Shown here piece by piece: positions 25,892-33,459 of a stretch of DNA of 64,000 nucleotides (position 1 is its first letter; each line of letters starts with the position of its first letter). The DNA lies in NCBI RefSeq assembly GCF_003595195.1, contig NZ_CP032418.1:1748501-1812500 (forward strand), in the 5' to 3' direction. A model generated the notes under the pieces. That model made no database searches and was not told the DNA's origin. It saw nothing but the letters and a program-made list of their open reading frames with translations. Source of the stretch: Paenisporosarcina cavernae (GTDB lineage Bacteria > Bacillota > Bacilli > Bacillales_A > Planococcaceae). Position numbers and translations under genes: made by a program.

Positions 25892-26104
25892 TTACACCTT
25901 CTTCCGTTGAAGAGCTGTTTTCACGTCATAGCTAAATATGTTCGCAAAGTCCTCATTCAATTTTTTTAATCGTTGTTGTTCTTCTGGATCCATATCCGGT
26001 GGTTTGGCTTTTGGGACTTGATTGTGTCCTAATCCCATCCGATACCCTAGATAAAAGACAATAAAAAGAACCACTCCTGTGAGTAGCCCGATAAGATAAT
26101 CCAT
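25892..26104 (-). CDS. Small single-pass membrane protein between terminase and portal
   Basis: 70 residues: one N-terminal transmembrane segment (LIGLLTGVVLFIVFYLGYRM) followed by a soluble charged helix (DPEEQQRLKKLNEDFANIF). RBS AGGAGG upstream. Three bases separate it from the portal gene. Not recognised; similar small membrane ORFs occur beside terminase genes in Firmicute phages. Confidence 0.65.
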   Translation of the reverse strand: MDYLIGLLTGVVLFIVFYLGYRMGLGHNQVPKAKPPDMDPEEQQRLKKLNEDFANIFSYDVKTALQRKKV

Positions 26105-26136
26105 ATTTAATTCCTCCTAGCAGTCTGTGAATTCAT

Positions 26137-27642
26137 TTAATCCCAGTCCATAAAATCGTTTATTTGAGGTGAGCCACCAGTCATTGTTCGTACGGCTGAC
26201 TCGTGTATCTCTTTTGGTGTTGGATTATCAGGATCATGTGCTTCTGGAACATCTGCATTGTAATAAAACAATTTGTTTAAAGCCTGTGAACCTGAATCCA
26301 CATCATCGTCATTTTTCCCTCTTGGGAATGCTGACCACTCATCAATGAATTCTGTAGTCCAAGGTTCATTTTTCGGCACCCATACATTACCTGAACGAAT
26401 GTAATCTGATACCGCACTCACACGAGCTATTTTACTTCCCTTTGGATTAACAGGAATGATACCCGGCAAATGTTTACGTAGCATCGAGATAATAGCCGAA
26501 CCGTTTGCTTTGTCCTCAATAAAAATGCCTGTTGCCTTTGGATAACGCTTTTTCATTGTTTTGATGGCTTCTAAGGTTGTTGGAAAATCCATCCGCCTTT
26601 TATCTCTGTCCACGAGATATGCATTAATGCCTGTCTTTCCCCAAGCTTGAATAGAAACATAATCGGATGTATCACTATCTTTGAACGTTGCATCCACACT
26701 GATGATCATACGTTGCAACACAGGTAAGGTATCGTACTTTTTCCACCAATCTCTTTTCACCATGTTTCCTTCATGTGCAGTAGGTCTTCCTTGGTAAAGG
26801 GAATTGAAAGAGGCAGGGTATCTCTTTCTTTCAGCGATAAACGAATAGCTATATCTCTCAGGCCACAAAGGCTCGCCAATCTTGCGACCAAGCAAATCGT
26901 TTTCTTCTGCTTCAAGTGGGAAGTTGTAAACCTCCCAATTCAACGGTTGGCCATATTCGGGATTTAGCAATCTGCCTTGTAAATCGTCTTCGTGCCACCG
27001 TGTAAGAATGAGGATAACAATTGCACCTGGATGCAAACGCGAGGAGAAAGAGTCTATCCATTCATCCCAAATCTTTTCCCGATGATTTTCGCTATTTGCT
27101 TCTTCCCTGTTCTTAATTGGATCGTCAATAATCATTAAGTCGGCACCTTGACCAGTGATACCAGATAGAACTCCTCGACTAATCATTCCGCCTATATTGT
27201 TTGAGAGAGTCCACTCATCGTGCGCTGAACTATCTTTTGCTATTTCTATACCAAAGATATCGTTGCCGTATTGTCGAATCTTTTCTTTGTTCTTCTTACC
27301 AAACTTACGAGCAAATGTATCGTTATAGCTGATTTCAATAACCCGGTCTTCTGGAAAATGTCCTAAGTAATAACTTGGTGCAGTTTCCGTTATTGTCATT
27401 GATTTTGAATGACGAGGTGGCATGTTAATTGCGATGTATTGGTTCTCTGTTGGTATGTCACCATCTCGCATACGTTTCTTTTTATCAACTGCAGATTGAA
27501 TGATGTTACCGATAAATTCGGTGTGTGGAGCAATTTGATATCTTCCTTCATGCGCATAAACAACATAATCGATGTAATTTCTTCTGGCGATCGCCTTTTT
27601 AACTTCATCAAGTGATGGCAGTTTTAGAGAGGATGTTTTCAA
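26137..27642 (-). CDS. terL: Terminase large subunit
   Basis: 501 residues. The ATPase Walker A-like motif is in NMPPRHSKSMTITETAPSYY, and Walker B in ADLMIIDDPIKNREEA with the catalytic acid. The arginine-containing TRWHEDDLQGRLL segment and the C-terminal nuclease domain (IISVDATFKDSDTSDYVSIQ, GIFIEDKANGSAIISML) complete the family pattern. It packages DNA into the prohead through the portal. Its start overlaps the small-subunit gene by 35 bases. Confidence 0.93.
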   Translation of the reverse strand: MKTSSLKLPSLDEVKKAIARRNYIDYVVYAHEGRYQIAPHTEFIGNIIQSAVDKKKRMRDGDIPTENQYIAINMPPRHSKSMTITETAPSYYLGHFPEDRVIEISYNDTFARKFGKKNKEKIRQYGNDIFGIEIAKDSSAHDEWTLSNNIGGMISRGVLSGITGQGADLMIIDDPIKNREEANSENHREKIWDEWIDSFSSRLHPGAIVILILTRWHEDDLQGRLLNPEYGQPLNWEVYNFPLEAEENDLLGRKIGEPLWPERYSYSFIAERKRYPASFNSLYQGRPTAHEGNMVKRDWWKKYDTLPVLQRMIISVDATFKDSDTSDYVSIQAWGKTGINAYLVDRDKRRMDFPTTLEAIKTMKKRYPKATGIFIEDKANGSAIISMLRKHLPGIIPVNPKGSKIARVSAVSDYIRSGNVWVPKNEPWTTEFIDEWSAFPRGKNDDDVDSGSQALNKLFYYNADVPEAHDPDNPTPKEIHESAVRTMTGGSPQINDFMDWD

Positions 27643-28081
27643 GCTTTTTCAACTCCTCCACTGACAAGCTGCTTAAATCCACTTGATTATTCACATTATG
27701 CGTTGTCTCACCTGAGTGCTCGATTTCCTGTTTATCTCTCCACTCTTTCGGTTTTCTATTTTTCAACCAAAAGATTTGTGCAGTTGTATCTGGTTGGACT
27801 TCCTTTGTAACCCTTTTTGTTTCAATCATTACCATTTCAGTTTTTCCTGTCTCCTTGTTAAAGTGTTCAGCATACTCCTTGGTAATTTCATCATATCGAT
27901 ATCCAAGTGCTCTTTTAAGTAAGGCATTTTCGACTTGGCGGTCAACAATCTCTTTGCCCTTTTTTAAGGACTCCAAAAACTCTGGGAACTTGTTCTTCCA
28001 GTCGTTTAATGTGGAAACTGCAATGCCCATATTTTGAGCAATTTGTTCATCTGTCAGTCCGTCTCTTGCCCAACCGTTCAC
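27608..28081 (-). CDS. terS: Terminase small subunit (true start probably upstream at 28152)
   Basis: 157 residues as drawn from a GTG at 28081. A DNA-binding helix-turn-helix (LTDEQIAQNMGIAVSTLNDW) is followed by a helical oligomerisation core (VDRQVENALLKRALGYRYDE) and an acidic C-terminus ending near SLSVEELKKLENIL. The GTG has no ribosome binding site. The same frame continues upstream with FAYWITEDGLLKVNGWARDG, and an ATG at 28152 with AAAGGGTG upstream starts MGK in a frame that joins after adding one A near 28145. So the gene is probably longer by about 23 residues and carries a homopolymer deletion. Confidence 0.82.
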   Translation of the reverse strand: MNGWARDGLTDEQIAQNMGIAVSTLNDWKNKFPEFLESLKKGKEIVDRQVENALLKRALGYRYDEITKEYAEHFNKETGKTEMVMIETKRVTKEVQPDTTAQIFWLKNRKPKEWRDKQEIEHSGETTHNVNNQVDLSSLSVEELKKLENILSKTAIT

Positions 28082-28193
28082 TTTGAGTAAGCCATCTTCT
28101 GTTATCCAGTAAGCAAACTTTCCTTTAGCTCCACCTTTTTTTACTTTCCCATCGCAATCACCCTTTCACGCTATTTGCATTTTTAGACATATA

Positions 28194-28221
28194 AAAAGCA
28201 CCCCTAAGGATGCTCTTTTTT
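28194..28221 (-). terminator. Terminator after the gene at 28220
   Basis: On the minus strand AAAAAAGAGCATCC-TTA-GGGGTGCTTTTTATA forms a short hairpin with a T tract directly after the stop codon of the gene at 28220-28453 and before the terminase genes. Confidence 0.65.
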
Positions 28222-28453
28222 AACCCTCAACTTTACCATCTACCAGTAATTCTAAGTAGTTTGCAAACTTAAACTCGGGGTTTTCATCTTCAATAACAAC
28301 TATTTTAGTGGTAATATTCTTATCCAAATCAACACCTCGACACATGTACTTTCCATCGCCAATAAATGTAATATCCGTTTGGAAATAATAATCACCATCA
28401 TTTAGAACTATTAATTTTCTAACAGTATTGAAGAACTTAGTTTCTTTTTTCAT
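28220..28453 (-). CDS. Hypothetical phage protein
   Basis: 77 residues, start ATG with AGGAGG eight bases upstream. Beta-rich and acidic (GDYYFQTDITFIGDGKYMCR, KIVVIEDENPEFKF). Not recognised. It lies alone between two terminators, downstream of a strong -10 element, so it is probably expressed at the start of the late transcript. Confidence 0.6.
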   Translation of the reverse strand: MKKETKFFNTVRKLIVLNDGDYYFQTDITFIGDGKYMCRGVDLDKNITTKIVVIEDENPEFKFANYLELLVDGKVEG

Positions 28454-28512
28454 AAGAATTCCTCCTTTTTCTGTACACTTCTACAAAAAGGAGATATTTT
28501 CCTGCTTAATAT

Positions 28513-28545
28513 AAAAAACGCTTAGAGATATGCCCAAGCGTTTCT
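28513..28545 (-). terminator. Terminator in the leader of the putative late transcript
   Basis: On the minus strand AAACGCTT and AAGCGTTT form an 8-bp stem around a 12-base loop, followed by TTTATAT. It begins about 20 bases after the predicted start from the -10 element at 28573-28578 and precedes the next gene. Confidence 0.7.
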
Positions 28546-28572
28546 AAAATTCTTATTTAATTTTACTACCTT

Positions 28573-28578
28573 AGTATA
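28573..28578 (-). promoter_or_regulatory. Putative late promoter (-10 element)
   Basis: TATACT on the minus strand, just downstream of the late regulator gene. The hexamer 17 bp upstream (GCAGCC) does not resemble a -35, as expected for a promoter that needs an activator. A terminator follows 30 bases further on. Confidence 0.45.
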
Positions 28579-28617
28579 TCCCCTACACATGCACTGGCTG
28601 CGTAGATTCAATACTGC

Positions 28618-29046
28618 TTATTTATAGAGTAACACACTGTTGGTCAAGTAGGTGTGTAATATTTTGTCACATTTCGCAGAAACATTTCGAACGTAGCCAT
28701 ATGACAAATTTAATTCATCGGAAATCTCTTTTAAGGACTTGCGATCAACTACTACTTTTTTCATGATTGCATACTCAATTCTATTTAGTTTTCCTAATGC
28801 TCTTTCATAATCCTTTTTCATTACTTCATAGTGCTCTTTACGCTGCATAATTTCATGTTTTCTGTTATGAAATAAGTCCACACGTTCGATTGCCTCTTTG
28901 GAACCAAACTTCGTAGCTCCAATACTCCCCAACATGTAACTGCCTTTCCCGAACCAATAATCCATATCTGCATTTACACGTTCCAGGTCCAGTTCGATTG
29001 TTTCAAGTGTTGCACACAAATCCAAATAGTTAGCCAACATTTTCAC
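28618..29046 (-). CDS. Late transcription regulator, ArpU/sigma-like
   Basis: 142 residues, GTG start. The C-terminal part (MKKVVVDRKSLKEISDELNL followed by SYGYVRNVSAKCDKIL) is a helix-turn-helix like region 4 of sigma factors and of the ArpU family of phage late regulators. The N-terminal half is helical (LATLETIELDLERVNADMDY-like region and HKEIMQRKEHYEVMKKDYER-like coiled coil). It is the last gene before the late promoter and terminase, the usual position of a late activator in Firmicute phages. Confidence 0.75.
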   Translation of the reverse strand: MKMLANYLDLCATLETIELDLERVNADMDYWFGKGSYMLGSIGATKFGSKEAIERVDLFHNRKHEIMQRKEHYEVMKKDYERALGKLNRIEYAIMKKVVVDRKSLKEISDELNLSYGYVRNVSAKCDKILHTYLTNSVLLYK

Positions 29047-29065
29047 TTAAACCGACCCCCTTTAT

Positions 29066-29278
29066 TTATAAACCATCTAACCCTTGTTTTCTCTGTTTGA
29101 TTTTCTTTCTTTCTGCTAGATCAATCACTAAGATAGCAAGCTCAATTTTCTTTCGTTTCATTTTTTTCGAGATGTTAAGCAGAGATATTTCGCTCTGCCA
29201 CATCTCAATAAATTCCTCGATTTCTTTTTGGCTAAATCCTAAATCTAAATCAATCTGATCCAGCGCAAAATACTTCAT
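29066..29278 (-). CDS. Small helical phage protein
   Basis: 70 residues, ATG overlapping the stop of the preceding small gene (ATGA). Two helices are predicted (FSQKEIEEFIEMWQSEISLL and KKIELAILVIDLAERKKIKQ) with a pattern recalling small helix-turn-helix proteins of phage early operons. Not identified further. It lies 19 bases before the late regulator. Confidence 0.6.
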   Translation of the reverse strand: MKYFALDQIDLDLGFSQKEIEEFIEMWQSEISLLNISKKMKRKKIELAILVIDLAERKKIKQRKQGLDGL

Positions 29279-29442
29279 CGTTTGTTACGCAACCACTCTT
29301 TATTACTGGCACTCTCAAACCCAACTGCATGACCTTCTTTCCATCCCCTAGCATGTCCCTTTGTCTCACCGTCGACCTTGCCGATGAACATTCCTGCGAC
29401 AAATCCGAACAACACCATCATGAGTAACCAAAATAGCTCCAA
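29275..29442 (-). CDS. Small membrane protein
   Basis: 55 residues from a TTG start at 29442, chosen because GAGGTGG lies five bases upstream; a GTG at 29451 is the alternative. The sequence begins ELFWLLMMVLFGFVAGMFIG (one membrane segment) and continues with a polar tail (KVDGETKGHARGWKEGHAVG). Its stop overlaps the next ATG as ATGA, which supports it being translated. Unknown function. Confidence 0.6.
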   Translation of the reverse strand: MELFWLLMMVLFGFVAGMFIGKVDGETKGHARGWKEGHAVGFESASNKEWLRNKR

Positions 29443-29452
29443 TTGTTCCACC

Positions 29453-29647
29453 TCATTTCGTTACGACTTTCCATCCTTCTTTTTTCAATGCGCGAAGTTC
29501 TTTCCCTTCGAACCGGTCATATAACCAATAATCGCGAATGCCATCATTTTTCGTGAGTAAGAACAAAGCCCCTTTACGTATCATCTTCATACGATGGACC
29601 TTTTGCGGACGATCAACCTCAATTGTAATTCCGTGTTTGTTTTGCAT
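29453..29647 (-). CDS. Hypothetical small phage protein
   Basis: 64 residues from the ATG at 29647, which has GAGGAG ten bases upstream. A longer reading with start at 29767 is rejected because it would run over the zinc-ribbon gene. Basic and beta-rich (ITIEVDRPQKVHRMKMIRKG, WLYDRFEGKELRALKKEGWK). Overlaps the end of the zinc-ribbon gene. Not recognised. Confidence 0.6.
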   Translation of the reverse strand: MQNKHGITIEVDRPQKVHRMKMIRKGALFLLTKNDGIRDYWLYDRFEGKELRALKKEGWKVVTK

Positions 29648-29804
29648 AAGCACGCAACTCCTCGAGGTTTTTATGTCGATGGCCACAGTTACCACACTGG
29701 ATAAATGAAGCATAATCAAGTACATACTCGAAATCTCCGAGCGGTTGCCAAAGACCACAATTATCACAAGAGACTAGCAATGGGTAGTACTCTTGCTTTT
29801 TCAT
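29619..29804 (-). CDS. Small zinc-ribbon protein
   Basis: 61 residues. Two CxxC knuckles (SCDNCGLWQPLG and FIQCGNCGHRHKN) 21 residues apart make a zinc ribbon, probably for nucleic-acid or protein binding. Start ATG with AAGGGATGG upstream. It overlaps the following gene by 29 bases. Function in the phage early operon is not known. Confidence 0.7.
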   Translation of the reverse strand: MKKQEYYPLLVSCDNCGLWQPLGDFEYVLDYASFIQCGNCGHRHKNLEELRAYAKQTRNYN

Positions 29805-29882
29805 ACCATCCCTTCTTTTCTGTAAGATTTTGAAACTTTCACCAAAATGAAACGTAATATATTTAAAGGCGGTGACTATACA

Positions 29883-29987
29883 GTGGGTTTTATTAAAGAA
29901 AGATTTATCGGACCAATAGTTGGTCTAATTGTAGGTGGACTATTTTTATACATAGTTGCGTTAATCGGAGATCATTATTTTGGATGA
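29883..29987 (+). CDS. Candidate 34-residue membrane peptide, plus strand
   Basis: GTG start with AAAGGCGG ten bases upstream: VGFIKERFIGPIVGLIVGGL then FLYIVALIGDHYFG. One hydrophobic segment with charged ends. It lies on the strand opposite to all neighbours, with a possible promoter upstream (TTGAAA near 29830, TAATAT near 29851, spacing longer than usual) and an intrinsic terminator overlapping its stop codon. The self-contained unit suggests a real small gene, for example a type I toxin-like or holin-like peptide; that is inference. Confidence 0.45.
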   Translation: MGFIKERFIGPIVGLIVGGLFLYIVALIGDHYFG

Positions 29988-29997
29988 TCTCTTTTTT
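29968..29997 (+). terminator. Terminator of the plus-strand small gene
   Basis: GAGATCAT/ATGATCTC stem with an 8-base loop followed by TTTTTT on the plus strand. It overlaps the stop codon of the 34-residue ORF and the 3' end of the convergent DUF1064 gene. Confidence 0.75.
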
Positions 29998-30406
29998 GAG
30001 CTTTATTTTTCTTCCTAATTTTCCGATTCGCTTTCAATTCTGCTAATTCAATAAATCCTCCATCGATTTGCGAATAAGTTAGTAGTGTCAATCTGTGAGG
30101 GAACTTGTACTCAAACATTTTCTTCTTAATCTTGAAGTCAGTCGTTTCCATTCCCTTAATGTCCACTACTTCAATGGATCCATCTAAATGGTGTATTTCG
30201 AAGTCAGCGACATAAGTAATTGCCTTGAACTTTTTACTTCCTTTTTCAAACTTGGGTTGTATTTCGTATCTAGGTTGAAGACGAAAGAAGAGAATTTTCT
30301 CTTCCTTCTGTCTCATTTTCAGTTCTTCGTAATACTTAGCTTCCGCAGCGCTATCAAACGTAATGTCATCAACGACAACTTTTCGATTATTATACTTACT
30401 CGGCAT
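29975..30406 (-). CDS. DUF1064 family protein (PD-(D/E)XK nuclease-like)
   Basis: 143 residues from the ATG at 30406, which overlaps the stop of the preceding gene (TAATG). A longer start at 30499 is less likely. PSKYNNRKVVVDDITFDSAA followed by EAKYYEEL, then YVADFEIHHLDGSIEVVDIK with the D...(E/D)xK arrangement is typical of the DUF1064 family, a PD-(D/E)XK fold probably resolving or trimming branched phage DNA. Nuclease activity is inferred from the family. Confidence 0.8.
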   Translation of the reverse strand: MPSKYNNRKVVVDDITFDSAAEAKYYEELKMRQKEEKILFFRLQPRYEIQPKFEKGSKKFKAITYVADFEIHHLDGSIEVVDIKGMETTDFKIKKKMFEYKFPHRLTLLTYSQIDGGFIELAELKANRKIRKKNKAQKRDHPK

Positions 30407-31116
30407 TAATCGATGATGTACACATTCTGAAGATTGATTTCTTTTTCTAATTCTTGTGATAAGTAATAGGCTATGTTCGACATCGCATTTAGTTCCCATG
30501 CCCCACCATCTGCCTCGAATAATCCGACTTGGCCACCTTCACGTAATCGCAAGATAAATTCGGATGCTGGCTGTGCTACTTCTACGAAAGTGCGGAATGG
30601 TTTCAGCTCGACAGGGTTTGGAATTTCGACATTCCCCACAGTTGCGACTCCTGTCTTAGCAGTTACACGTTGTGAAAGCCCATCGTCTGTCATTTGAACA
30701 GAATTTTCTTCCGTGATAGAACTGATCAATTTGAGTAATTGTTGCTTATGAGCGTTCTCCACGAAGCAAGCTTGCAACATAATTTGAAATTGTTCACGGT
30801 CAATGAATCGTTCAAACTTGATTTCGGGCAGTAATGCTTTTGCTGCTACATACGATCTACGATCATTTACATCGTTCAAACTGTCGAACACATTCACTCG
30901 AGTAGGCGATTCCACATGAATCATTAGTTTGCGATCGTGATCGAAATTCGATTTAATGTAGTCAACGATTCCTGATAAGCTACGTAATTCAATTGGTTGT
31001 ACTTTCTGTTCTGTATCTAGTCGATACAATTGGTTTGTGGAATAAACCTTACCAGCTGCTTCAATTGTTTCTGGACGTTTTAACTCAAGTAAGTACGATA
31101 CGAATTCTTTTAACAT
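30406..31116 (-). CDS. Conserved phage protein of unknown function
   Basis: 236 residues. It starts LKEFVSYLLELKRPETIEAA, with mixed alpha/beta text (MIHVESPTRVNVFDSLNDVN) and an acidic C-terminus. The family occurs in early operons of Firmicute phages and is usually annotated as hypothetical. Translationally coupled to the DUF1064 gene through TAATG. No catalytic motif was seen. Confidence 0.65.
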   Translation of the reverse strand: MLKEFVSYLLELKRPETIEAAGKVYSTNQLYRLDTEQKVQPIELRSLSGIVDYIKSNFDHDRKLMIHVESPTRVNVFDSLNDVNDRRSYVAAKALLPEIKFERFIDREQFQIMLQACFVENAHKQQLLKLISSITEENSVQMTDDGLSQRVTAKTGVATVGNVEIPNPVELKPFRTFVEVAQPASEFILRLREGGQVGLFEADGGAWELNAMSNIAYYLSQELEKEINLQNVYIID

Positions 31117-31148
31117 TTAGGTTCCTCTTTTCTATTTGTTGGTGTTAG

Positions 31149-31550
31149 TTATTTGAAATTAACGACTTTATTTTCTTTTTTTGCGATTTCCGTTTCAGCT
31201 GGCTTTTCCCCTCTGTCAGTTAGCACTTCCCCATTTTCATCTACATACATCTGTCCTGGGATGCCACTCTTCAACTCAGCACCAACGACTTTACCTTCTG
31301 AGTTGTAATCAATCATCAAGTTCGTCTCAATTTCTCTCGCCGGTTGAAGATTACATTTTGCAGTAATACTGACACTTGCCAAATTACGAGATTCATTTGG
31401 TTTGAGTGTAATGTTCATTGTTACTTTTCGCGCTTTCTTTGGGTCTGTGTTAGGATCCGCAATATTCTCTAAAACTTTTGATAGTTCAAGATTGATTCGT
31501 TCCGCTAATGCTCCGTTTGCAAATGTTTCTAGGTTTACATGATTGCTCAT
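31149..31550 (-). CDS. Conserved phage protein (replication terminator-like annotation)
   Basis: 133 residues. NHVNLETFANGALAERINLE followed by ENIADPNTDPKKARKVTMNI is a widespread Firmicute phage family that is often named replication terminator protein, a name I recall from annotation and cannot verify here. Likely a compact beta fold with an acidic tail. RBS TGGAGGAAG upstream. Lies in the early operon between two unknown genes. Confidence 0.65.
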   Translation of the reverse strand: MSNHVNLETFANGALAERINLELSKVLENIADPNTDPKKARKVTMNITLKPNESRNLASVSITAKCNLQPAREIETNLMIDYNSEGKVVGAELKSGIPGQMYVDENGEVLTDRGEKPAETEIAKKENKVVNFK

Positions 31551-31627
31551 TTTGACTTCCTCCAGTTTTTTTGGTTTTGTATTGCATCGATACTAAAGTC
31601 GGCAGCATCCCCTTCACGAAATTGTGT

Positions 31628-31801
31628 TTAGTTTCGTCCGACAAATTTCATGTCCATACAGATATAGCCATTCTTCGTAAATTTCTCGCCATTATCTATC
31701 CATCCCGAATCGATAAGCCGTTCATGGTCTGCTCGAAACTTCGCTAAGGTATCCGCCATAATTAACCGGGTAATAACGCCATTTTTCTTTTTCGATTCCA
31801 T
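31628..31801 (-). CDS. Hypothetical small phage protein
   Basis: 57 residues from the ATG at 31801, with GGAGGTG upstream. Earlier starts lack an RBS. Sequence MESKKKNGVITRLIMADTLA then KFRADHERLIDSGWIDNGEK. Basic N-terminus, not recognised. Confidence 0.55.
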   Translation of the reverse strand: MESKKKNGVITRLIMADTLAKFRADHERLIDSGWIDNGEKFTKNGYICMDMKFVGRN

Positions 31802-31812
31802 ACCTGCACCTC

Positions 31813-32148
31813 CTACCAGTTTTTGAAGCATGAGTCATACAAGCTTTCGATGTAAGTAGCATGCGCTAATCGTTTTGCTAACTCTTCGCTTGGCTCCACT
31901 GCCATTTTCTTTTTCAAGATTCGTGGGATCCGTTTAATCTCATCCCCATCTGTCGTTTGTCTTCGAACAGCTTTGTAATCACCAAACCCTCGACCCCGAT
32001 TGACCACAAAGACAAATGCGTGGCGGATTGATTTACCTTGCTTATTCACAAAAGTCGAAGAGAATTGGCTGACAAGATACGCTTCTTTCTCAATCTCGTA
32101 CATTTCTTTCGAGCTGGTATTGCGATAGTCCTCAGAGTACCTGTTCAT
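31813..32148 (-). CDS. Hypothetical phage protein
   Basis: 111 residues from the ATG at 32148 with GAGGTG upstream; the longer reading from 32193 is a shadow of the preceding gene. NRYSEDYRNTSSKEMYEIEK is followed by a beta-rich, basic middle (HAFVFVVNRGRGFGDYKAVR). It overlaps the preceding gene by 17 bases. Not recognised. Confidence 0.6.
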   Translation of the reverse strand: MNRYSEDYRNTSSKEMYEIEKEAYLVSQFSSTFVNKQGKSIRHAFVFVVNRGRGFGDYKAVRRQTTDGDEIKRIPRILKKKMAVEPSEELAKRLAHATYIESLYDSCFKNW

Positions 32149-32353
32149 TCGGCACCTCGTTCTCCTGCTCGTGATCTCGTTTAATGCGCTCAATAGTGGT
32201 TAAATGTAAAAGCTCGTGATATGGCATGCTTCCAATGGGACGACCTTCAGGAGTTTCTGTGATGCCCATGGAGCGTAATCCCTGTATGAAAAAGTCTCGT
32301 TGGTTGCTTTGAATCGTTTTTAAGTTACCGCTGATGTTTCGACGGTTGCGCAC
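32132..32353 (-). CDS. Hypothetical phage protein
   Basis: 73 residues, GTG start with GAGGGGGA upstream. RNRRNISGNLKTIQSNQRDF, then FIQGLRSMGITETPEGRPIG and a helical end. It resembles the small basic proteins next to helicase-loader genes in Firmicute phages. Overlaps both neighbours. Confidence 0.6.
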   Translation of the reverse strand: MRNRRNISGNLKTIQSNQRDFFIQGLRSMGITETPEGRPIGSMPYHELLHLTTIERIKRDHEQENEVPNEQVL

Positions 32354-32529
32354 GACACTTCCCCCTCTTCGATATAGTTGAGTAATATTTCTTCTGCTTT
32401 CTCTCGACTAAAGCCATACGTAAAACAGAAGTTCGTTAAGTGATTTTCGAATTGCTCTTGGAATATCTCCTGCTTGTGTTCTTTCCAGAGTCCAGCTGCT
32501 AGAATCATTTGGTTGAGTAATGCATTCAT
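32320..32529 (-). CDS. Hypothetical phage protein
   Basis: 69 residues, helical (NALLNQMILAAGLWKEHKQE, FSREKAEEILLNYIEEGEVS). The ATG lies at the stop of the DnaC-like gene (no gap), suggesting coupling. Function unknown, perhaps linked to the loader. Confidence 0.6.
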   Translation of the reverse strand: MNALLNQMILAAGLWKEHKQEIFQEQFENHLTNFCFTYGFSREKAEEILLNYIEEGEVSCATVETSAVT

Positions 32530-33459
32530 TCAATCTCCTGCCTGTCCGAATAAGATTTTCTCGATGTCTGCATTCTCTTTTTCTGCTTCATCGTCACGAA
32601 TAGACTCTTCTGGCAGATACAGTTCTAAACACATCTTATTGATGCGAGAATGAACACGTCCTTCTTTGTAAATCTTCGCCAGATTTTCAATAGTTTTGTT
32701 TGATGTAAAGAAAGTGACTTTCTTATGTTCCAGTCGATAATCCACGATGTCGAAGAAAACTCGCTCTGCAAACTCACTAGGTTTTTCAATCGCAATGTCA
32801 TCAATAACAAGTACCTCCACTTTTCGAAAGACTTGAATAATATCAATCTCCGATGTGGAGATTTCATTGCTGAATGTTTTTTTAATTTGTGAGAGTAAAT
32901 CGTTCGCCTTTAGAAAAGCGATATCTACTCCATGCACTTTAACGAGTGCATTAGCAATGCTTGATGCAAGTCTCGTTTTTCCTGAACCCTTCTTTTCACT
33001 AAATAGATACAATCCTTTCCCTGCGTTTTTCATCTCTTCAAAGTTTTCGATAAATTTAACGGCAGCTTGTTTCGCAATTGTTGCCGTATCAATACTCTTT
33101 TGAGATTTATAGAGCAAAGGATCGAACGAACGGACAGTCGCTTCCCGAAAAATAAAAGGGATTCCTGATAGATCAATCTTTCGTGAAATCTCGTTTTGTT
33201 TTTTGCGCTGTTCATAACAAGCACAGGGCTCCTGCCATTCATCCGATTCTTCTCGAAATTCAGGTGTTCGTTTCGACCAATCTTTTTTCCAAATCCATCC
33301 CGAACCATCACAGGAACGATGTGGACACTTGTCAGAAGGAATAGTGAGAATTTCGACCGGATTCGTTTCCAGCAAGGCGTTTGCGTCTTTCATTCGTTTC
33401 GCTAATTCTGGCCGACTCTTCAGGAGAGATTCCAGAGCTTGTCCTACTGTTTGAAGCAT
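32530..33459 (-). CDS. DnaC-like helicase loader ATPase
   Basis: 309 residues. A zinc-finger-like cysteine cluster (CPHRSCDGSGWIWKKD and PCACYEQRKKQNEI) precedes an AAA+ domain: Walker A in YLFSEKKGSGKTRLASSIAN, Walker B in KVEVLVIDDIAIEKPSEFAE, sensor region VTFFTSNKTIENL. This is the DnaC/DnaI-type loader that brings the host replicative helicase to the phage origin. It overlaps the DnaD-like initiator gene by 128 bases in another frame, which is unusually long but common in the replication module of such phages. Confidence 0.9.
   Translation of the reverse strand: MLQTVGQALESLLKSRPELAKRMKDANALLETNPVEILTIPSDKCPHRSCDGSGWIWKKDWSKRTPEFREESDEWQEPCACYEQRKKQNEISRKIDLSGIPFIFREATVRSFDPLLYKSQKSIDTATIAKQAAVKFIENFEEMKNAGKGLYLFSEKKGSGKTRLASSIANALVKVHGVDIAFLKANDLLSQIKKTFSNEISTSEIDIIQVFRKVEVLVIDDIAIEKPSEFAERVFFDIVDYRLEHKKVTFFTSNKTIENLAKIYKEGRVHSRINKMCLELYLPEESIRDDEAEKENADIEKILFGQAGD

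Noticed and set aside
29453-29767. Longer start (104 codons) for the small gene ending at 29453
   Set aside because: The N-terminal part runs antiparallel to codon sense in the zinc-ribbon gene and lacks an RBS; the ATG at 29647 has one.
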